Origin: Theocolax elegans
Lineage: Eukaryota > Arthropoda > Insecta > Hymenoptera > Cerocephalidae
Assembly (NCBI GenBank): GCA_026168455.1
Contig: CM047425.1
Location: forward strand, 97,901,580-97,965,579
Direction: 5' to 3'
Length of the DNA: 64,000 bases
A program made the translations under genes and the position numbers. Positions 27,561 to 43,525 of the stretch are shown here, piece after piece; within the stretch, counting starts at the first letter, position 1; every line of letters starts with the position of its first letter. The notes below the pieces were generated by a model, which had not been told where the DNA came from, did not search any database, and saw nothing but the letters and a program-made list of their open reading frames with translations.

Positions 27561-30500
27561 CCCTTTTGCTCTCGCGTGTGTACATACATGCATATAGACA
27601 TTTACTTTTTCTTTATATTACTTTGTTCCCTTACTATCCTTTGGGTTTTCCGAGTACTTTAATTAACCTTCTCTTTTTGCTGCCGAATACTTGTGTTTGA
27701 TTTTTTTTTACTTACGTTTCGATAAACTGTTCATTTACTTTTGGGCATCATTGTAATCAATACAAAATTTAATATCGCTGATAAAAAGTATAATTACAGA
27801 TTTGGTTTGTACGCCCAATTATGCAATCCTCGTACACTGCGAAATTATTGTTTGTTAAACAGTGCCTCGTAAATTATTACACTATAAAAAATGTGAATTT
27901 CGATAAAACTTTAAGTAAACCGCAGATGTAATGTTTTTTAACGCAACAAATATAATAAATTTAAATAATGTCCGTCGTCCTACGTGGTGGTCACGGTAAA
28001 TTTATTTAAACATTATGTACATAATAGACATTACTAATAACTTTCTCTTTAACCTAGGTTGGAATTCAAATATATAATAAATGACTAAGAATGTGCTTAA
28101 TGACTACGACATAATACTAGCTTATTTCCCATAATAAAACGATTTTTCTCACACAATTCACCGCATTTAATGGAAACCGGTGTATGTACTATATATACGG
28201 CATACGCATAAACATGTATATTCCACGCAAAATGGCTTATTAATATATTGATATTAAAACATGAAAATTTGTGTAATAAAAGGATATCGAGTTTTTATTT
28301 AAAAATAATTATTAAAAATGAAAGAAAATTAGTGTTTAAGGAAACTAGGATGCGGAATGTTTTACATAATCTATAACATACAAAAAAAGACTTAGAACAA
28401 ACCTAAACACTGATAAGATCCACGTACGAAGAATGAGTCAATTCATAAAATTTTCTAAATGCCAATTAACGATATATCCATATCGAACAATAGAAAAGAC
28501 TATATCGTCTGTAGCGGTGTGTGCATATAATCGCATCCAAAAGTCCATGTATAAATAATTGATAAATAACTTAGCGATAGGAGTCGAGAGGTGAATATAT
28601 ATATACACATGCACAAGTACGTATAGAATGCTTATCTATCAGCGTCTTTCGAAATACGTGGCATACGCACGACGTCGGTGAAAGTGGCTCTCGCTCCAAC
28701 GGATTTGGAAAAAATTTTTCGCGAAAACCGCTCGATAAATAATGCGCTAGAAGCCGATTGGCTAACGCGTGGCTCGCCTCGTTTCTACGAGTCTTTGTGT
28801 TACTCGCCATACCGGCAAATCCAGTTTCAAGATATAGAGGCCCCTGAGACGCGTAATAATGACGACGATGACGGTGATAACGTGTATATAATACCCTCAC
28901 TCTCGACTCGATTATATGCCCGGTAGCTGAATTAAGGGAGAGACCGTTGAGATATAGAAATTTAACATTCCCCTTGAGAATTTCCCTACGTGATCAAAAT
29001 GTGCCCATCTGTGGGTTATCTGCCCACCGAGAGTCTTCGTACCTTTTGGGGATTTACAAATATTTCTTTATGCGCGCTCGGCGGTACAACTTGATAACTC
29101 ACAAGGTTTTACATATTATAAATAAATATCTAAATTAACATTTGAATTATCTTTTCAAGTAAAATTCGTTGTTAACGAGTTAAATAACAAATGAGAAACT
29201 GCATTGCGAAGAAAGGTCTTATATAATCATTGAAGAAAATAATGAGTGAAAACATATGGTGTTTTAAATCGCAATTAATTAATATCCATACAATTATGTT
29301 ATTAAATAAAAGTGCAAATAAAAAGTACTCCTCTATAGAGCCTTAGCTAAAGAATGTTAATCAACCTAAAACAAAGTACATAATATAGAATACATAATTA
29401 AAAATCACACGGATGTGTAATAACAGAAGGAATTTTCTTCTTTTCGTAGGATAATAAATTTTGCACGTAATAGACGTATAAAAGGAAAAATAACAATTTA
29501 TATGCACGACATGTATTAAATCATCGAGTAAGATTTTTAATCAATATCTACAATAGGATACAAAGTATTGGAGCAAATTTAATTGACCATTCGAAAGTAA
29601 ATTGCCGCGTACTGTCCTTATTTTTGTCTCCACCCTTTTCGAAATGCATCTGCGCAGTCCGAAAAAGGAAGATAAAAATGTCAAGAAACGCACATACGTT
29701 AAAAAATCGCGCACGCACATGCTTCGTCATCGTTAACATATCTGATTTGACGTTTATTATAGCGTTTACGCATCGCAATCTTTAGGGAACGTATCTATAC
29801 ATCGTAAACACGTTGGAAATGTTTATGTTTATGTAAATATTTAATCGCGTCGTTGTTTTCTATGCATTCATCGTCAAATACATATTATTATTTAAATCAC
29901 TTGGATAAATTTGGGAATCTTTTAAATTTTGTTAAAAATAACATCAATTTCGGGCTTTTATCGTCGAACTACTCTTGAACAGATAGTGTAATGGAATTTA
30001 GTAATAAAAATAAATAAAATTTATGGCTGAAGCAAAAATTATTTCACCAATAAATAACTGGAAAAAAAGTCTGTTTATTGTTCGAAAGTCGCAACAAATA
30101 TTGCAGGTGTATAAAAAAATATGTGCCAGAGCGATCCAAAAATAACCGAGTATTTATATAAATATGCATTTATAGTACCAGTGGTAGTACCCAGGAGTGT
30201 AAGGTAGGTATAGTGTATGAACTATATGCTTTCTCTACCCCCCTAGAGTCGAGTGTACTCGTAATATTCGCGACCTCGTTTCTAGCGCGCGGGCGCACGC
30301 GTAGCTTAATTGACTGTCGAGATGCGCCACGAATACGTGAATCTTATACCGTAATATTTACGCGATTCGCAGCCGACTGGTATAATAATCCATCCTCCCT
30401 CCCAGCGTACACATAGCTATACGTACGTCGTTAACATAGCTATCAAGTGCCTACTTAAGGGACCACTTTGAATTCATTTAATGCTCTGCCTCCCCCACAA

Positions 30501-31143
30501 GCACCCACTGCGCTGTTTATTCCAAAGAAAATTTGATTTACAACGTTCGTTGCTCACTTTGCGTTCGATCATTGTTTTCTCCGGACGAGATGGAAGAGGA
30601 AAGTCAACGTTATGCGCATTTTTCTGCTCTCGAACGATTTCATAAATCTCTTACGATGGACTCGCCTAGAGTGAGTTGACTGTAAGGAGGTAATTTATAG
30701 ATCTAATGGGAAACGATAATTTATCGATGATCTATTCGATTTTCAAGACTTGTTCTCTCTTTACTTTTGACCATTTAAAATTATTCTTTTTTTAGTTTGC
30801 ATTCAAATAATCCTCCTTTCAGTAAATTTTCTGAACGTTTTGATCAACTCAATATTCTAACTTTTTTGTCACTATACTTATGTAATAAATTATGTTAAAA
30901 ATATGTGACTCGAAAAAATATTGCGCATAAAATGTTTACGATCCACATTTAAATGTTTCTTACACTATATGTAAACACGATTTAAAAAAATCGCTTAAAT
31001 AATTCTTAAGAAAAAAATTAAAATAATTCAATAGCGTCGTATATATTGAATAAAAAGATAATCAAATAATAGTATCCTATGATTCTATATCGAGTAAGTA
31101 TATAAATAAATATACATAACACATAGGCACACGTACAAACACG

Positions 31144-31167
31144 CACACACACACACACACACACACA
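31144..31167 (+). repeat. (CA)12 microsatellite
   Basis: A perfect run of 12 CA units followed by TACATACATATATATAC. Confidence 0.95.
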
Positions 31168-32300
31168 TACATACATATATATACAAGCGGAAGCTTTTTT
31201 TCCTTCGGTCGAGTACACGTATATGTATTTGTCATGTGGACAATCAACAGGTCGAGTCGGTGAACTCGATGGACGAGACTCGGTAATAACAGCCCTTCCG
31301 TTGGCTCGCCGCGCTCAATGGGCCATTCGCTTCATTTTTCGCAAGCGCCTCCATAAATCTACGGGAAATCGCAGTAAAACTGAATTTCGCTTGATCCTTT
31401 ACGACCTCATGAATATCGAATGCAAATAAATTTTATACTTCTTTGTACATGTATATACACATAGTCCAAATATTTTTATAAGCAACCATATTTTTCAAAT
31501 AACGATCGATTGTACGGATACGTGTTGACGTAGCGATCATTAAATTAGCCAGTGTATCAGCGTATTTCAAATTCTCAAAAAAAAGTTAATCCAATAATGA
31601 TTATCTGCTAATTATGAAAGATTATGTAGGTACACTTTATCGATCGAAATACGGTTAAATATGTGACCGATATAAATATTCGGAGGTATTTATATAACTA
31701 TAAACGTAGAATAAAAAAAAATAACATACGTAACGGATAGCACCACCATTGTTGAATAATAAAGTGTGGGTGCACGCAGACAGATTATAATGGTTATTTT
31801 TATACACCTCGACCGGTATTGACTTTAGCTATCTCGATTGCATATTTAAAAGAACGTGCATTCTTATAGTTGGAAGTATAAAACCCTCTCTAAGTTAATT
31901 ATAATCTTAACCAAGCATAATACTGCCTTCGCAACTTTTATATGTGTTATACGTTCCACTTCTTCATTTGTTGAAATTGTTCATTTGAAACAAGATTAAT
32001 TGCGTTAAACAACCTTTATTTATCACGCGTCCAAATAAATATACATATTTCGTAAAATCGATTGACTCTCGTAAGATTTTAAATAAAAATCAATAAATGC
32101 ACATAGCGAAGATTACTATATATAATCTTGCGTAGATAGTTTTGAGGAAAAATATTCGTTGCGTGCAAAAATTAAGCGAGAAGAGGATCGAATTATTTCA
32201 AAATCCATCGAGAAAATTATATATACGTAAGAATCGAACGCGCAACTATATAGACGCTAATAAGCGGATTTGCACAATCGCGTATGTGTACATTTTACAG

Positions 32301-32331
32301 GCTCGCTCGCGCGCGCGCGCGCACACGCGCG
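32301..32331 (+). repeat. (CG)n alternating tract
   Basis: GCTCGCTCGCGCGCGCG runs on through CACACG and more CG, another strong candidate for Z-DNA. Confidence 0.9.
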
Positions 32332-34360
32332 TATAATTTCCCGTGGCAATGCAAACTCTCGTCGATGTACCAACGAGTTGGCTTGCGCAACGATCGCCAC
32401 GAAAATGTCCGTGTTTATGGGGACTTGCACGCAAATAGTGCGAAAGGTTATATTCGTTGTGGAAGCGAAATTTTATTTTTTATTTATCACGCTGCCGAGA
32501 TATTTAATTCGAGTAAACGTTATAATTATAATTTTCGTGACATATATTTCAAAGTGATATAATTAACTAGATTAATTTCCTAATAAATGTTGTGTTATTC
32601 TATTTTAGTTTTTTGTTTTGGAAGGATAAATATAATTATTTTGTAAATAGACGTTTAATTTGATCTCTTATTTTTTTGCTCTTTATTATTTGTAGCTTCG
32701 CCATCGAGTGGATTAAACCGAACTTAAGTAAATGTTTCGCTGAACTTTATAATGAACAAAATTAATTTCTCTTTAACAAGCTATAACTCAATTTGGTATT
32801 TTTTTATTTGGCACGGTCAATACTTTTTATACAAACAAAACAACCGAATTTATACGTATATGTGGAAACTTTAAAAAAGCTCTTAATAAATGCATTTTTA
32901 AAAATGTGCAATACTAAAACTATAAATGACCGAAGAATTCGATATCGTCAATTTGGAGGTTTCTGATTTTTTTTTAAATATTAGATGAGCGCGTAAATGA
33001 ACATGAGTTAAGAGTGAATCTAGTTTAGTAGTCGTGTATAATAACCAATTATTTGAATAATACGAAAAGAAGAAACTTTGTAGTGTAGTAAGTTATATAA
33101 TGAGATTTAAAACGATAATTTTATTTATATAAATTTGCAATTGCAAGTGATTAGTTATATAAACTGAAAGTTATACTTTTTCTACAGGAGCATTTGTAAT
33201 TATTAAGACACTTGTAGGTGAGAATATAATATGGTATACAAATGAATACGTAGTAAATAAAGGGTACCCGATAATTATGTAAAACTAATGAAAATTACAT
33301 AGGAGGTAATAACCGAAAATGAGTAAGTAAACTAAAAAAATTCAATTGTCCGTTCATTAAATCAAATGGAAATACACCGGTAGGTAAAGAAAAAAAAAGG
33401 ACACAACTGAATATTAGGTTATTCCATTATTATAACGAAATCACCAACATCTCAATTCCCAGTAGGAAACGATAAATAATAAAAAGGAGGAGAATTTGAA
33501 AAACCGAATAGGAGGGTATGCAACGATAATACGCAAGGCGAAACGCGCACGCGATAGGGCGTATACACCCGCGACACGCACCAGAAACTAGGTTACTGGA
33601 CTTTTATTATCGTACTTATGCGGAGCTGCGTCTTCGTCTTCGTTACATATGCCCGAGTTGCGACAATCCAGACTCGAAGAGGGAAAGTTCGGAATCCAAT
33701 GAAAGACAATATATTCCGCGATATCATTGGGTGTCGACTTATATAGTGACGGTGCATTCTTTACCATCTAGTATAGATATATACCTTCAGTATAGATACA
33801 CTTTCATATTTTATTAGAGTGATGGATTTTTAATGGTATTATGTCAACTATGCACTATACGGGGCTCTATATATACATGTATACCTTTGGTATGATGCAA
33901 CACAACGTTTGGTACACTTTTGGATGGAAGCACTGTGGGAATTTAAATTGGTAATAAGTTGATTTACATTGTATGCGAACCTTATTTATGCTACTTTCTG
34001 TAAATTGGATTTTGTGTTTGTATGCTATTGTTAGCTGTATATAAGCTTCGCATGACGATTATGTGCGCGCATAAATAAAACTCCATGTGAAAGAATATGT
34101 GTTGTATTTTAATCACATTTTTTTCTCAAAAATACAAATAAAATATAAATGAATTTTAAAATAATAATTGAGATTATGTTAAATCATTCGAAATATTATA
34201 CGGGATATAAATGCTCGATTGTAAGCAAATTTCGTTTATTGAATTCATATAATAAAAAATTAAATTGTCAGTATGTAACAATACCATAAATAACCCTTTT
34301 TTATTTATAAATGCAATAATCGTATTCGTTAATTATTGTCACAAATGAGGCGTGTACGCG

Positions 34361-34860
34361 GTAAGTAGGATTACGTCGAGCATTCGATTCCCTGTAAGCA
34401 GGTAAACACGGTAGTTAAAGTTAAAAAAAACCGATATCTCGTAGAGACCGGACGATACGCAACCTACATCCCGAATATAAACGCGCGACATACCAAGGAA
34501 GCACGGAGTTTCGGCGTCCCGACAATTTCACCCTATACCAGTAGCTACAAGGGGGCTGAGAAATGTCCACGTCAGCGTACGCGACGGCAGGTACAAAGGG
34601 GGTAGTTACGCTCCCGCGGAAAGCGGATCGCGCGGGGCTATTTGCGTCGCGGGCGCGATCTATTATGTATCAGCCGAGGCCCTCGTATATCACCGTACCC
34701 GCCGGACAATGATAGATCAATGCGACACGCTCGGATTAATGGGCTATGCGTATACACGTGTCGTCGTTATCGCGCCCTCCCTATTTTCCAGTGCTTCATC
34801 GAGATCTTTATTGCGATCCCGCTTCTATTACTCTCAACAAATTTTACAAGATAAGGGCAG
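34361..34860. other. CG-rich island
   Basis: CpG-dense sequence at 34480-34830 with an open frame of 70 codons that matches nothing I know. It is a candidate regulatory region only. Confidence 0.4.
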
Positions 34861-37800
34861 GGACGGATTTTATTACCCTTCTACTCCGTTCTTGATGCAA
34901 AACGAAAAAATCAAGATGGATGGCTTGAATTTAAGTTTATTTCATCTCTTTTTTTTTTATCTTAGGAAATTGTATTGTTGTTTCGTTGAACGATTTTAAT
35001 TGAAACGAGTGGCGTACGATGTCGGTGTTGTTATTTATGTTGGGTTATGTGCTTCATTGTGTACTTTATTCCGATGGTACGAAAGTGTTTATTTTCTAGT
35101 GACGTTGCTATGGAACGTACCGTTGTGATACTTTGCTGTATGGAAAAGAGAATTTAATTGCTTTTAATAAATTATTATTGTAACTGCAGTGTATCGATTT
35201 ATAAGGAAATACGATGAAATTTTACATTGATTTATTAATCTAAACTCTATAAATCGCGTATAGTCATGTTTTTATAGACGAATACTGCGAGCCAATTCTT
35301 TTTATATTGTAAGTAGAAGCGAAACGTTAGGAGTTATTTACCATCTTTTATTTTTGTCTACATACTGTATTTTTGTTTAGCCAATATTTTTATTTCAAAT
35401 AATGTATTTAGCATTCGGTAATATGTCTTATTATACATACATTTACAGTTGTGTTTCCGAATCGAATAAACTTAAATTAAAAGAAGGCACAATGTATCAC
35501 AATTATTTTGTCGAGACACATTTTCAAATAATTATTTTTACGAAAATCCACCATCCCGCAATAATTTAACTGATCTATATATTTAATTCCCCCCTTGAAC
35601 TTAGATATAATCATATTTCATAGCAGCATTGAATTCAACGTCGCAAGTTGACGAACTTGAAGGTTGAGATACGTTCGTCTGTTTCTGTAACCGAATGAAC
35701 TGGTCGAGCTCATAAGCGCTGATGTTCCCAACCCTCTTTTGGTATAGGGATATCAAGAGCGTGTTACACCCTCGGTTGCGTCTGCACGATATATTGCCGC
35801 GTGCTTCCTTGTCTCTTGCAATTTACGTACGATTATGCAGATGCGCTACGCCGAAACTCGCTAGAGGAGAGAGGGAGAGAGATGTTTATATATACATATA
35901 TTGCGGCGAACGTAAATCCAGCCCTTCCCTGAGTTCTCGAGCCAAGATCAAATCCACGGTAGACCAGGGTACGGTAGACGAGGGAAAGGCCTTGAGAACG
36001 GGTCGCGAGCTTAGTTCTATTTGCCAATTTATACGGCTGAATTTCAAGTGATTTCTCTGCAATTTCGGAACTTTGATTAGCGTTAATTGATGCTTATTCG
36101 AGCGTTCCAAGCTGAAGCATGACTTACGCGAAATACACGCCTCCTCCTTTCCATTTCCACATTTCGGATGTTGCTGTGTGCGTTTGTCAGGTGCGGTTAA
36201 GATAGTGATACCTTGTCCAAATATAAAAATTTACGAGGAAATAACATGTTCTTTAAGTTATTACTTTTATCATTGTAGGTCAACCTGGATGTAATTACTA
36301 TTCATCCAATCAGAAACAAATAAGAAATTTACGTCGTAGTGTAGTTAAAATGATTGGCTCATATGAATTGTTCTTCATCACGAAATTCTGCAGTTGACTT
36401 ACATAAATTGACAAATCGATTCGAGTAATTGCATTAATTGCAAAGAAAACTATTAAAAATCTAAAATTACGAGTTTGTTCTTGTCATAAATTTTCCGTAA
36501 ATAGACAATACAATCTTTACAATTTAATCGATAATTCTGCTCTCAAAACAACTCATTAATATTAATTTATGTGCCGAAATCCTATAAAAAAATCTCTCAA
36601 CGCATCGATATGAGTAAAGTTCTGGAGATACTCCCCCACGCAGGAAAAAGAAAATTAGTAAACACATCGAATGGGAATATTGAAGTAAAATGATAAAAAA
36701 GAAGCAGAAACAAGAGGATAAAAAGGAAGGCGGGGAATAGTTTCATTAAAACGTTGAAGAGAGCAGTCACGAGTATATAAGCGAAACACTCGCACGAATA
36801 CATCCAGATGTTCGAGAAATGGAGAAATTAAGCAAAACGGCCCCGTGTACATGCAAATTCGCGATCGTGCGGATTGCGCTCAAAAGGTCTGACCATTCGT
36901 GTGGCCGAGAGGTTTATACAGCCCACGTGCTTATATGCACACCTATAATATCCAGTTCCAGTGCTGCACGTAATCCGCTTGGACGTGTACCTCTTTCGCT
37001 ACTATCAAGATAGCAATATTTGTGTACCTTCCCTTCCTACCCTTTATTTTCCTATCTACAATTTGATAGCTCTTTCTTTTACTTTTCCACCAAGTATATT
37101 TAACCGTTGAGTATGTTCTTGTAAAGTACTTTATAGTACATTGTTTGTAATATCGATTCAGTAATTGATCGTATAACATTTTTTTTAAACATCACTACTA
37201 AAACGGGACATTTGATAAACATGTTCGCTTTTCAAAGATATATCTATACTTTTAAATGTTTCATGTTAATTAAATATTGAATTATTAATCGTCGATGTAT
37301 AAGCAATACATAAAATCTATATATACATATAAACTAAAATATTACTAAAATAAATTTTTTAATGATACTTTTAATCCCGCAGTATAATTAACTTTAACGC
37401 GGTTCGAGATTTTATTAAATAGAAATTGAAAGTAGATCAAATCGCCTTTCACTTAGCACAATTAATACAAATTGATACTGCTTGAAAATAGGGTAAAAAA
37501 ATTAATTCGAAAATTCATCCCACGTTATCGTCAGTTTACATCGATATATAATTTATTTATATACGTACCTCTGTAATTTAATGGAAAATCAATATGTTTT
37601 AACTACAAGCTGTAAATTGTTAATAATTCGATGAAAAACTTTGATGCACATTAATACTATACTCAATTAATACCAAATAGAAGTCTGACGATTCAAAAAC
37701 AAGCCAATTGGCCTTAAATTACAATTTATTACTATAAACTAGTATGTAATGAACACTCGAGAAACTTGGTAAACTAATGAAAGCTTCAACTAGATTAATC

Positions 37801-40800
37801 CTGAAAAAGTGTAGAAATCTTAGATAAATGTTTAAGAGCAATGAACGTGCAATCGCGAAGAAAAAACGCAGCGGAAAGTGTTTAATCTGCAACCGATATG
37901 CCCTTAAAAGCGGTGGGATAAAAAATATAAAAATGTCAAAGTTTTAAATGGAACTCCCTCGAGGGCCGATTTAAAATGATTATGGTAATACGAGAGTCGG
38001 GCAGCGTACGCTTCATTAAGTTCATCTTAGTGAGGCGCAGGTGGTGACTCTCACGCGCGCGCTCAGATCCACCGAGCGAGACGCTTCCCACCTTTACAAT
38101 GTAATACGGCGATTCCTCCCTTTCCCAAGCCGACGTTCGACGTTCAACGACCGCGCCTTCTTGCAAATTGACCGACACGCTTCGCGGATACGGTCTGTCT
38201 TTGTCTCCTCTCTTCCTGGGGAATACCCCTTTATATGCCTTCGGATCTTGTTTCCTTTCGCACTTTCTCTTGATCGTTACACACTTCGAAAGTGATGCCT
38301 ACGGAGCCTTAGCTTACACACCCTCGTATTACAAAATTATTGCTTTGTTTTAACTACTGATTCAATTTTTATTGTTTCATTATTTGTCATTTTAATGGTA
38401 CATCTTCCTAGAGAACGAGGTTTTACACGATGTAATTCTACAAAAAAATTAAGTGTTTAAAATTTTGTTATTCATTATTCAAATCCTTTTTGTCTTTTTT
38501 TACGAACTAAGAAATTTTGGTATTCAATTTTACTGTCATTTATTTGAATAGTCTCATCTAGTAATATTATAAATAGTTTATCATTACAAAAGTATCGATC
38601 TTTTCTAAACAAACCGAGATCGAATCATAATCACTGACCTGTGAAATCTTAGAATAAGACATTTAAAGAAAATGATCCACTGGAATGATTCGTGGAAGAG
38701 AAGGTTATAAGATATGAAAAGGATTATTTAAAACATTTCTTAAAAAGACTTTATATACGTTTGAATATGTAAGTGTAATTTTTCTGTAGCAATAAATCTT
38801 ATTGGATTCTGATAAACCTATCGAGTTATTCATAAATAAGAAAAAGGTTGAAAATACGGTCAACATTAGAAGTCATAATTCCAAAACCGATTTCCAATAT
38901 AAATGAAAAAAATACTCGTTAAACCCATCTTCTCCTTTTTTACGTTACTAAATAATACATAAATAAAAAAAAAGGACATGTGACAAGTAATAGCAATTTA
39001 TTTATATATATGTATATACGAAATCTATATCCAAGTCTCATCGCGCAACAATATCATTTTCAGAAATAAGATAATCGCACCGACATCGGTACTTTTTTTT
39101 ATCGGTATATACACCTGGCAACGCGGTTTCTTCAACGGTATCGTTATCTCCTCCCAACTTCAGTCCATCGGCCTCAATTATTTCAATTTTTTCCACCATC
39201 TCACGGCGACTCTATCCCTTTTCACTCGAAACCTACGTACCTCCGTCTTCCGAAGAATCTCGAGAACTCAACACACCGAGCAAAGCTGTAAAACGTTTTG
39301 AAGCTACATCTGCAAAATCGTCGGTGGCTGCGGCTCTAAAGTATAACGAGGGTAGCGCACCTTCGGCTTTTACAGTCGAGCCCATCGTTTTTTTTTCTAC
39401 AACTGGGAAGCACTTGCTGAGCTTATTATTTTAATAGCGAAATTAGACTTAAAAAAAATATTTTCTCCGTGATTCAATGTTGCATTTGCTAATATATGTA
39501 GCTTCTTAAAATTATATTTACTTATGGATGTTATTTTTTTGGGTACAGAACACTTTAAACCGCACGAATTGTGCAAAAATATTTGTCTATTATAAATTTT
39601 TTAGCATAACTTTAAGTCGAATAATTCATAAACACTCCAAATTCGATGTTTTTATAATAAAGATATTGAAAAACAAATTTTATGTATGTAAATAATTATA
39701 TGTTTATACAAGCTCTAGTATTATTAAATTAAAGTGATAATAACAAAATAACATAGATATCTATTCACCGAGTGTTAGTAAGATAGTAAAACAAAAAAGA
39801 ATAATGTACGTACACCTCGATAAATTACTAATTAAAAAACCATTTACACAATACATCACCAAGGTAGTGTAACAGCGGAAATCGTCCTATCCTTGTTAAA
39901 AAAAAGTAAACGAGAAAGAAAATGAAACGTAAAGATAAAGTTAATAAATCTCAAGCGCAACGAAGGCAAATGAATTGCTCGAGTCGTGTAAAGCGTGACA
40001 ATGAGCCGGTCCATCAGAGTTGCAACGTCGACGCAAGATACAAAATAATCAGCCGCATTCCATGGTCACTTGGTCATCCGTTGCAAATCACTGCGTACTT
40101 ACTCATGTCCAATATACAGAGCGTATGTTTGTGAGGCGAATATGTGTGTGCGCGCGCGCGTGTGTGTGTATGCGTCCTGAAGGAATCGAGTCCTCGTCAT
40201 TCCGATGTATAAAAAACCGGCGAAATTGAGGGCAAAAAGCAGATTCATCGATTCGCATGGGTGACATTCGAGTCTCTGTATTTATGAGAGAAGAGAACGG
40301 CCCTTAGGATGTTCTTAAATTAATGTGAGAACGGCAATTTTACTTTTTCGATTTCTGAGAATTTTGTTATTATCTGGTTTTCATTAGCTCGGCATTAATT
40401 AGAATTTATTTTTAATTGAACGATATTGTGTTTTACGCGTTTATATTAACAATAGACATTCTTTCATTCTATATGTGTTGAATTTTCAGATAAAATTTTA
40501 TGATAATTTGAGGTGTACAAATAATTTGAATAATGTAATAAATCAATTTTCTGAATAACAGAATAATAATATTATTGTATTATAATTTTAAATATTGGCG
40601 TACTTTTGTTTTTAATTTACATCGAAATATTTGTTAATTAAAATGAGTATTTATATTTTTCAGATTTTTAAACATTTTATAAATATATTATAAATATTTA
40701 ATGAAATTTTAATTCAAAGCTAAATTATACAATTTATCGATGAAAAATTGACTGTTAGAAATCACTTTATTTTTCAAACTAAAGGAACCGAATAATATTA

Positions 40801-41270
40801 GAAACAAGTATACAGAATTTTACATACTAGTTTTTTAAAAGTAAACAAAAACATAATAAAGCGTAATGATGAAATTTTAATTAAGTAAGAAGTAATTTTG
40901 TACTACGTAATAAAAAATATAAAGTTCAATATTATGAAAACGCCTTCCTGAAGAATATTTTGGAACCTTACTGAATACTTCATAATTAATTGTGAGTAAA
41001 ACTGAAATTAAATTTCTCAATTGAAAGTGTAACGAATGAGTTATAATCTTAACCTTCAAGACACGTTACAGGTATTAAATAACGAATCGAGAACCATCGT
41101 ATTTTTCTTAATCTTCAGAAACATCATTCAAACAAGGTAAAACGTGATGTTTATCACCATAGAAAAGGTCAAAATCCTCGCTCGTCAATTAACCTTAAAA
41201 TGTAGACAATCTCTTAAGCATCAAAAGATAAACGACCGACGGCAGTCCCATAAATTAACCAAGAAACGAA
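34861..41270. other. non-coding, AT-rich with three CG-rich patches
   Basis: No gene is supported. CG-rich patches lie at 35700-36060, 37940-38300 and 39110-39400. A strong 3' splice-site-like tract (TTTTTTTTTTATCTTAG) ends at 34967 without an evident exon after it. Confidence 0.6.
40142..40171 (+). repeat. compound (TG)n(CG)n(TG)n microsatellite
   Basis: TG units, then five CG units, then TG units again, all alternating purine-pyrimidine. Confidence 0.9.
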
Positions 41271-43507
41271 CTCACGGAAAAATGAACGGCGCGCCGCGAT
41301 TTTAATTGACAAAAATCGCAGTTGTCATATATATATACATATACACATACACATATACTTTCCCGCGTCTTGAATTTCTTTTCTCACGGAAATGCAACGC
41401 TCGCCGATTCATTAGGGTCATCTTCAATCCGTCGACGGCGAGTTACACCGTGACACGATTACCCACATTTAAACAAACCAAACGAATCTTTCGCTGGCTT
41501 TCTCCGCAAACTTGCTGGTTACGTGCGCCCGCGGTTCATTCCCAAAGGGGGGATACTACTTTATTTTATTTTTTTGTATCTATCGAATCTTTCGCAACGT
41601 GCGCAACATTCTTTGGACGACATTTTTCGAAGGTTTCTTGGGATTCCCCAAGCGAGGCGTAGGATTATTTTCACGATTTGTTACAGGATTTATAGACAGC
41701 ACTTTCATTAAATACGCTGCCAAATTGATTTTTCTCATTTTTTTGTTCGCTTTTCAAGATATGTTGTTGTCTTTTGTTGAAGAAATAGCTTCATTAGGAA
41801 ATTGTTTAACTCGTAATTAAAATTTTTAAACCATAAAATTCGTACGTTCTTTACGGTTTTTTTATATTATTAGAAAACAATGGGATTTTTTACTTAAACT
41901 TGTAATTTATGCATTTTTTCAATCGTTAATTGTGGCGAGATATCACATTAAGTCTAGTATTTAATTACAAGTATTGCGTCGAAAAGCCGGTATACTTATT
42001 AATCATATAAAAAAATAGATGATATTTATTTGTTAAACCGCCGAAATCTGAATATACAGTTAAATTTAAAAATTTGAAAACAACTATGATTACGAAGTAA
42101 TGAATTTATTTCAGACGAATCGAACAAAATTAGAGCGAAATAACAAGTTGCATTAATTACCTACGTCATTCGTTCCGTTATTATTATATTGTATAAGTGG
42201 AGGAAAACCGACATCCACAATAACGATCATTAAAAGGGTACATAGCAAAGAAAGCTATACGCACGCATACGTTAACTTCCTTAGTAGAGAAGCAGATTAC
42301 ATAAAATCCCCATTCGCAAATTTCCCGTCTGCGCACAAACTTAATAAGCCCGCAAATCGGTCGCTTTATCGAGATTAGCATCAATAGACAGTAGACAAAA
42401 AACCCCGAGAGAGATCACGGAACAAATAAACTTGATCACGGTTTGGTAGAGACCCCTTTTTCACGTGTTCATTGCAGGGTGATCTAATGAAAAAAAAATT
42501 CGTCTTCGACGATGCTCAAGAGGCCGTGAATTCGACGTGAATAGGTGCATCCTCTATTTTTTCATGCGCGCGCGTTTGAATAAGGGAGATTCGGAAGCGT
42601 GACGGGAAGGAAATGCTCGACGGAGCGGAAAAATCCTCGCAAGTGTATTTTCGCTCATTTGTTTTTTTTTTCCTTTTCGTTTTATTGCGAGACAGAAATT
42701 TTTTTTTAATTTGCGAGTATATTAAAAACATTTAAAAAATAGTTTTAAAGCATTTATTGTGATATTAACAAGTTTATTGACACTTTGCAGATTGTCTTGT
42801 CGAATTACCGGTAATTATTTATTACACCTATTATTCACACAGTACCCGTTCATGTTTTGTATTATAATAGTGGATTATTCAAGTCGCATATTTTGTACCG
42901 TTCTTTGTTTCATATACATTATTTTCTTTATTTTCCATTATGTCTATATATAAAACAATTTGCATTCATGCATTAATTTATTTATTTCTTCAAGAATTTT
43001 CGTTTCTTTTAAGGTATTAGGATGTAATATATTATTATAAAATTTTGATCAATTTACACAAATACGTAACGGTAATTAAACAATGAAACTCAATAATATT
43101 AGGTACATCTAACAAACGGTGTAAAATTTTTAGTTTTTAATATAATATAAAGATTTTTTGATACATCAAACCGCATTATACAATTAAAGTAAATCTAATC
43201 GACAATAAAAGTATTTAATAAATTTTGACCGTAATTTTATTTCGTTACATTATTAATATTATATTACGAAAATTTATAATTATTAAAAAAATACATCTCA
43301 AGAGAGCATTAAAAAATATATTCAAGCACATCGAGATTTTGCAAGAACGGAAACGACAGCCGACCCAAGAGAAAAATAAAAGCAGAGTGAAGAAGAGTCG
43401 CGCCGACAAAAAGGAATTCGCGCTCTTTTACAAAGGAAGCTCGCCTATACCTCCGGACAGTTTTCTATCTCGGAGCTTCTCCCTCGGGAGTACGAACGCG
43501 GCAAATG

Positions 43508-43525
43508 ATATATATATATATATAC
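43508..43525 (+). repeat. (TA)n microsatellite
   Basis: A short TA run followed by CGTACACACATACACACAC. Confidence 0.8.

Larger units (their letters stand above)
27561..34360. other. non-coding, AT-rich with CG-rich patches
   Basis: No gene is supported. CG-rich patches occur at 28660-28930, 30230-30420, 31220-31400 and 32280-32410. Short related words (GTATAGATA, and TATACCTT..GTAT) recur at 33770-33895. Confidence 0.6.

Noticed and set aside
41306..41820. Three overlapping plus-strand frames
   Set aside because: Phe-rich translations of T-rich DNA; no splice-supported continuity.
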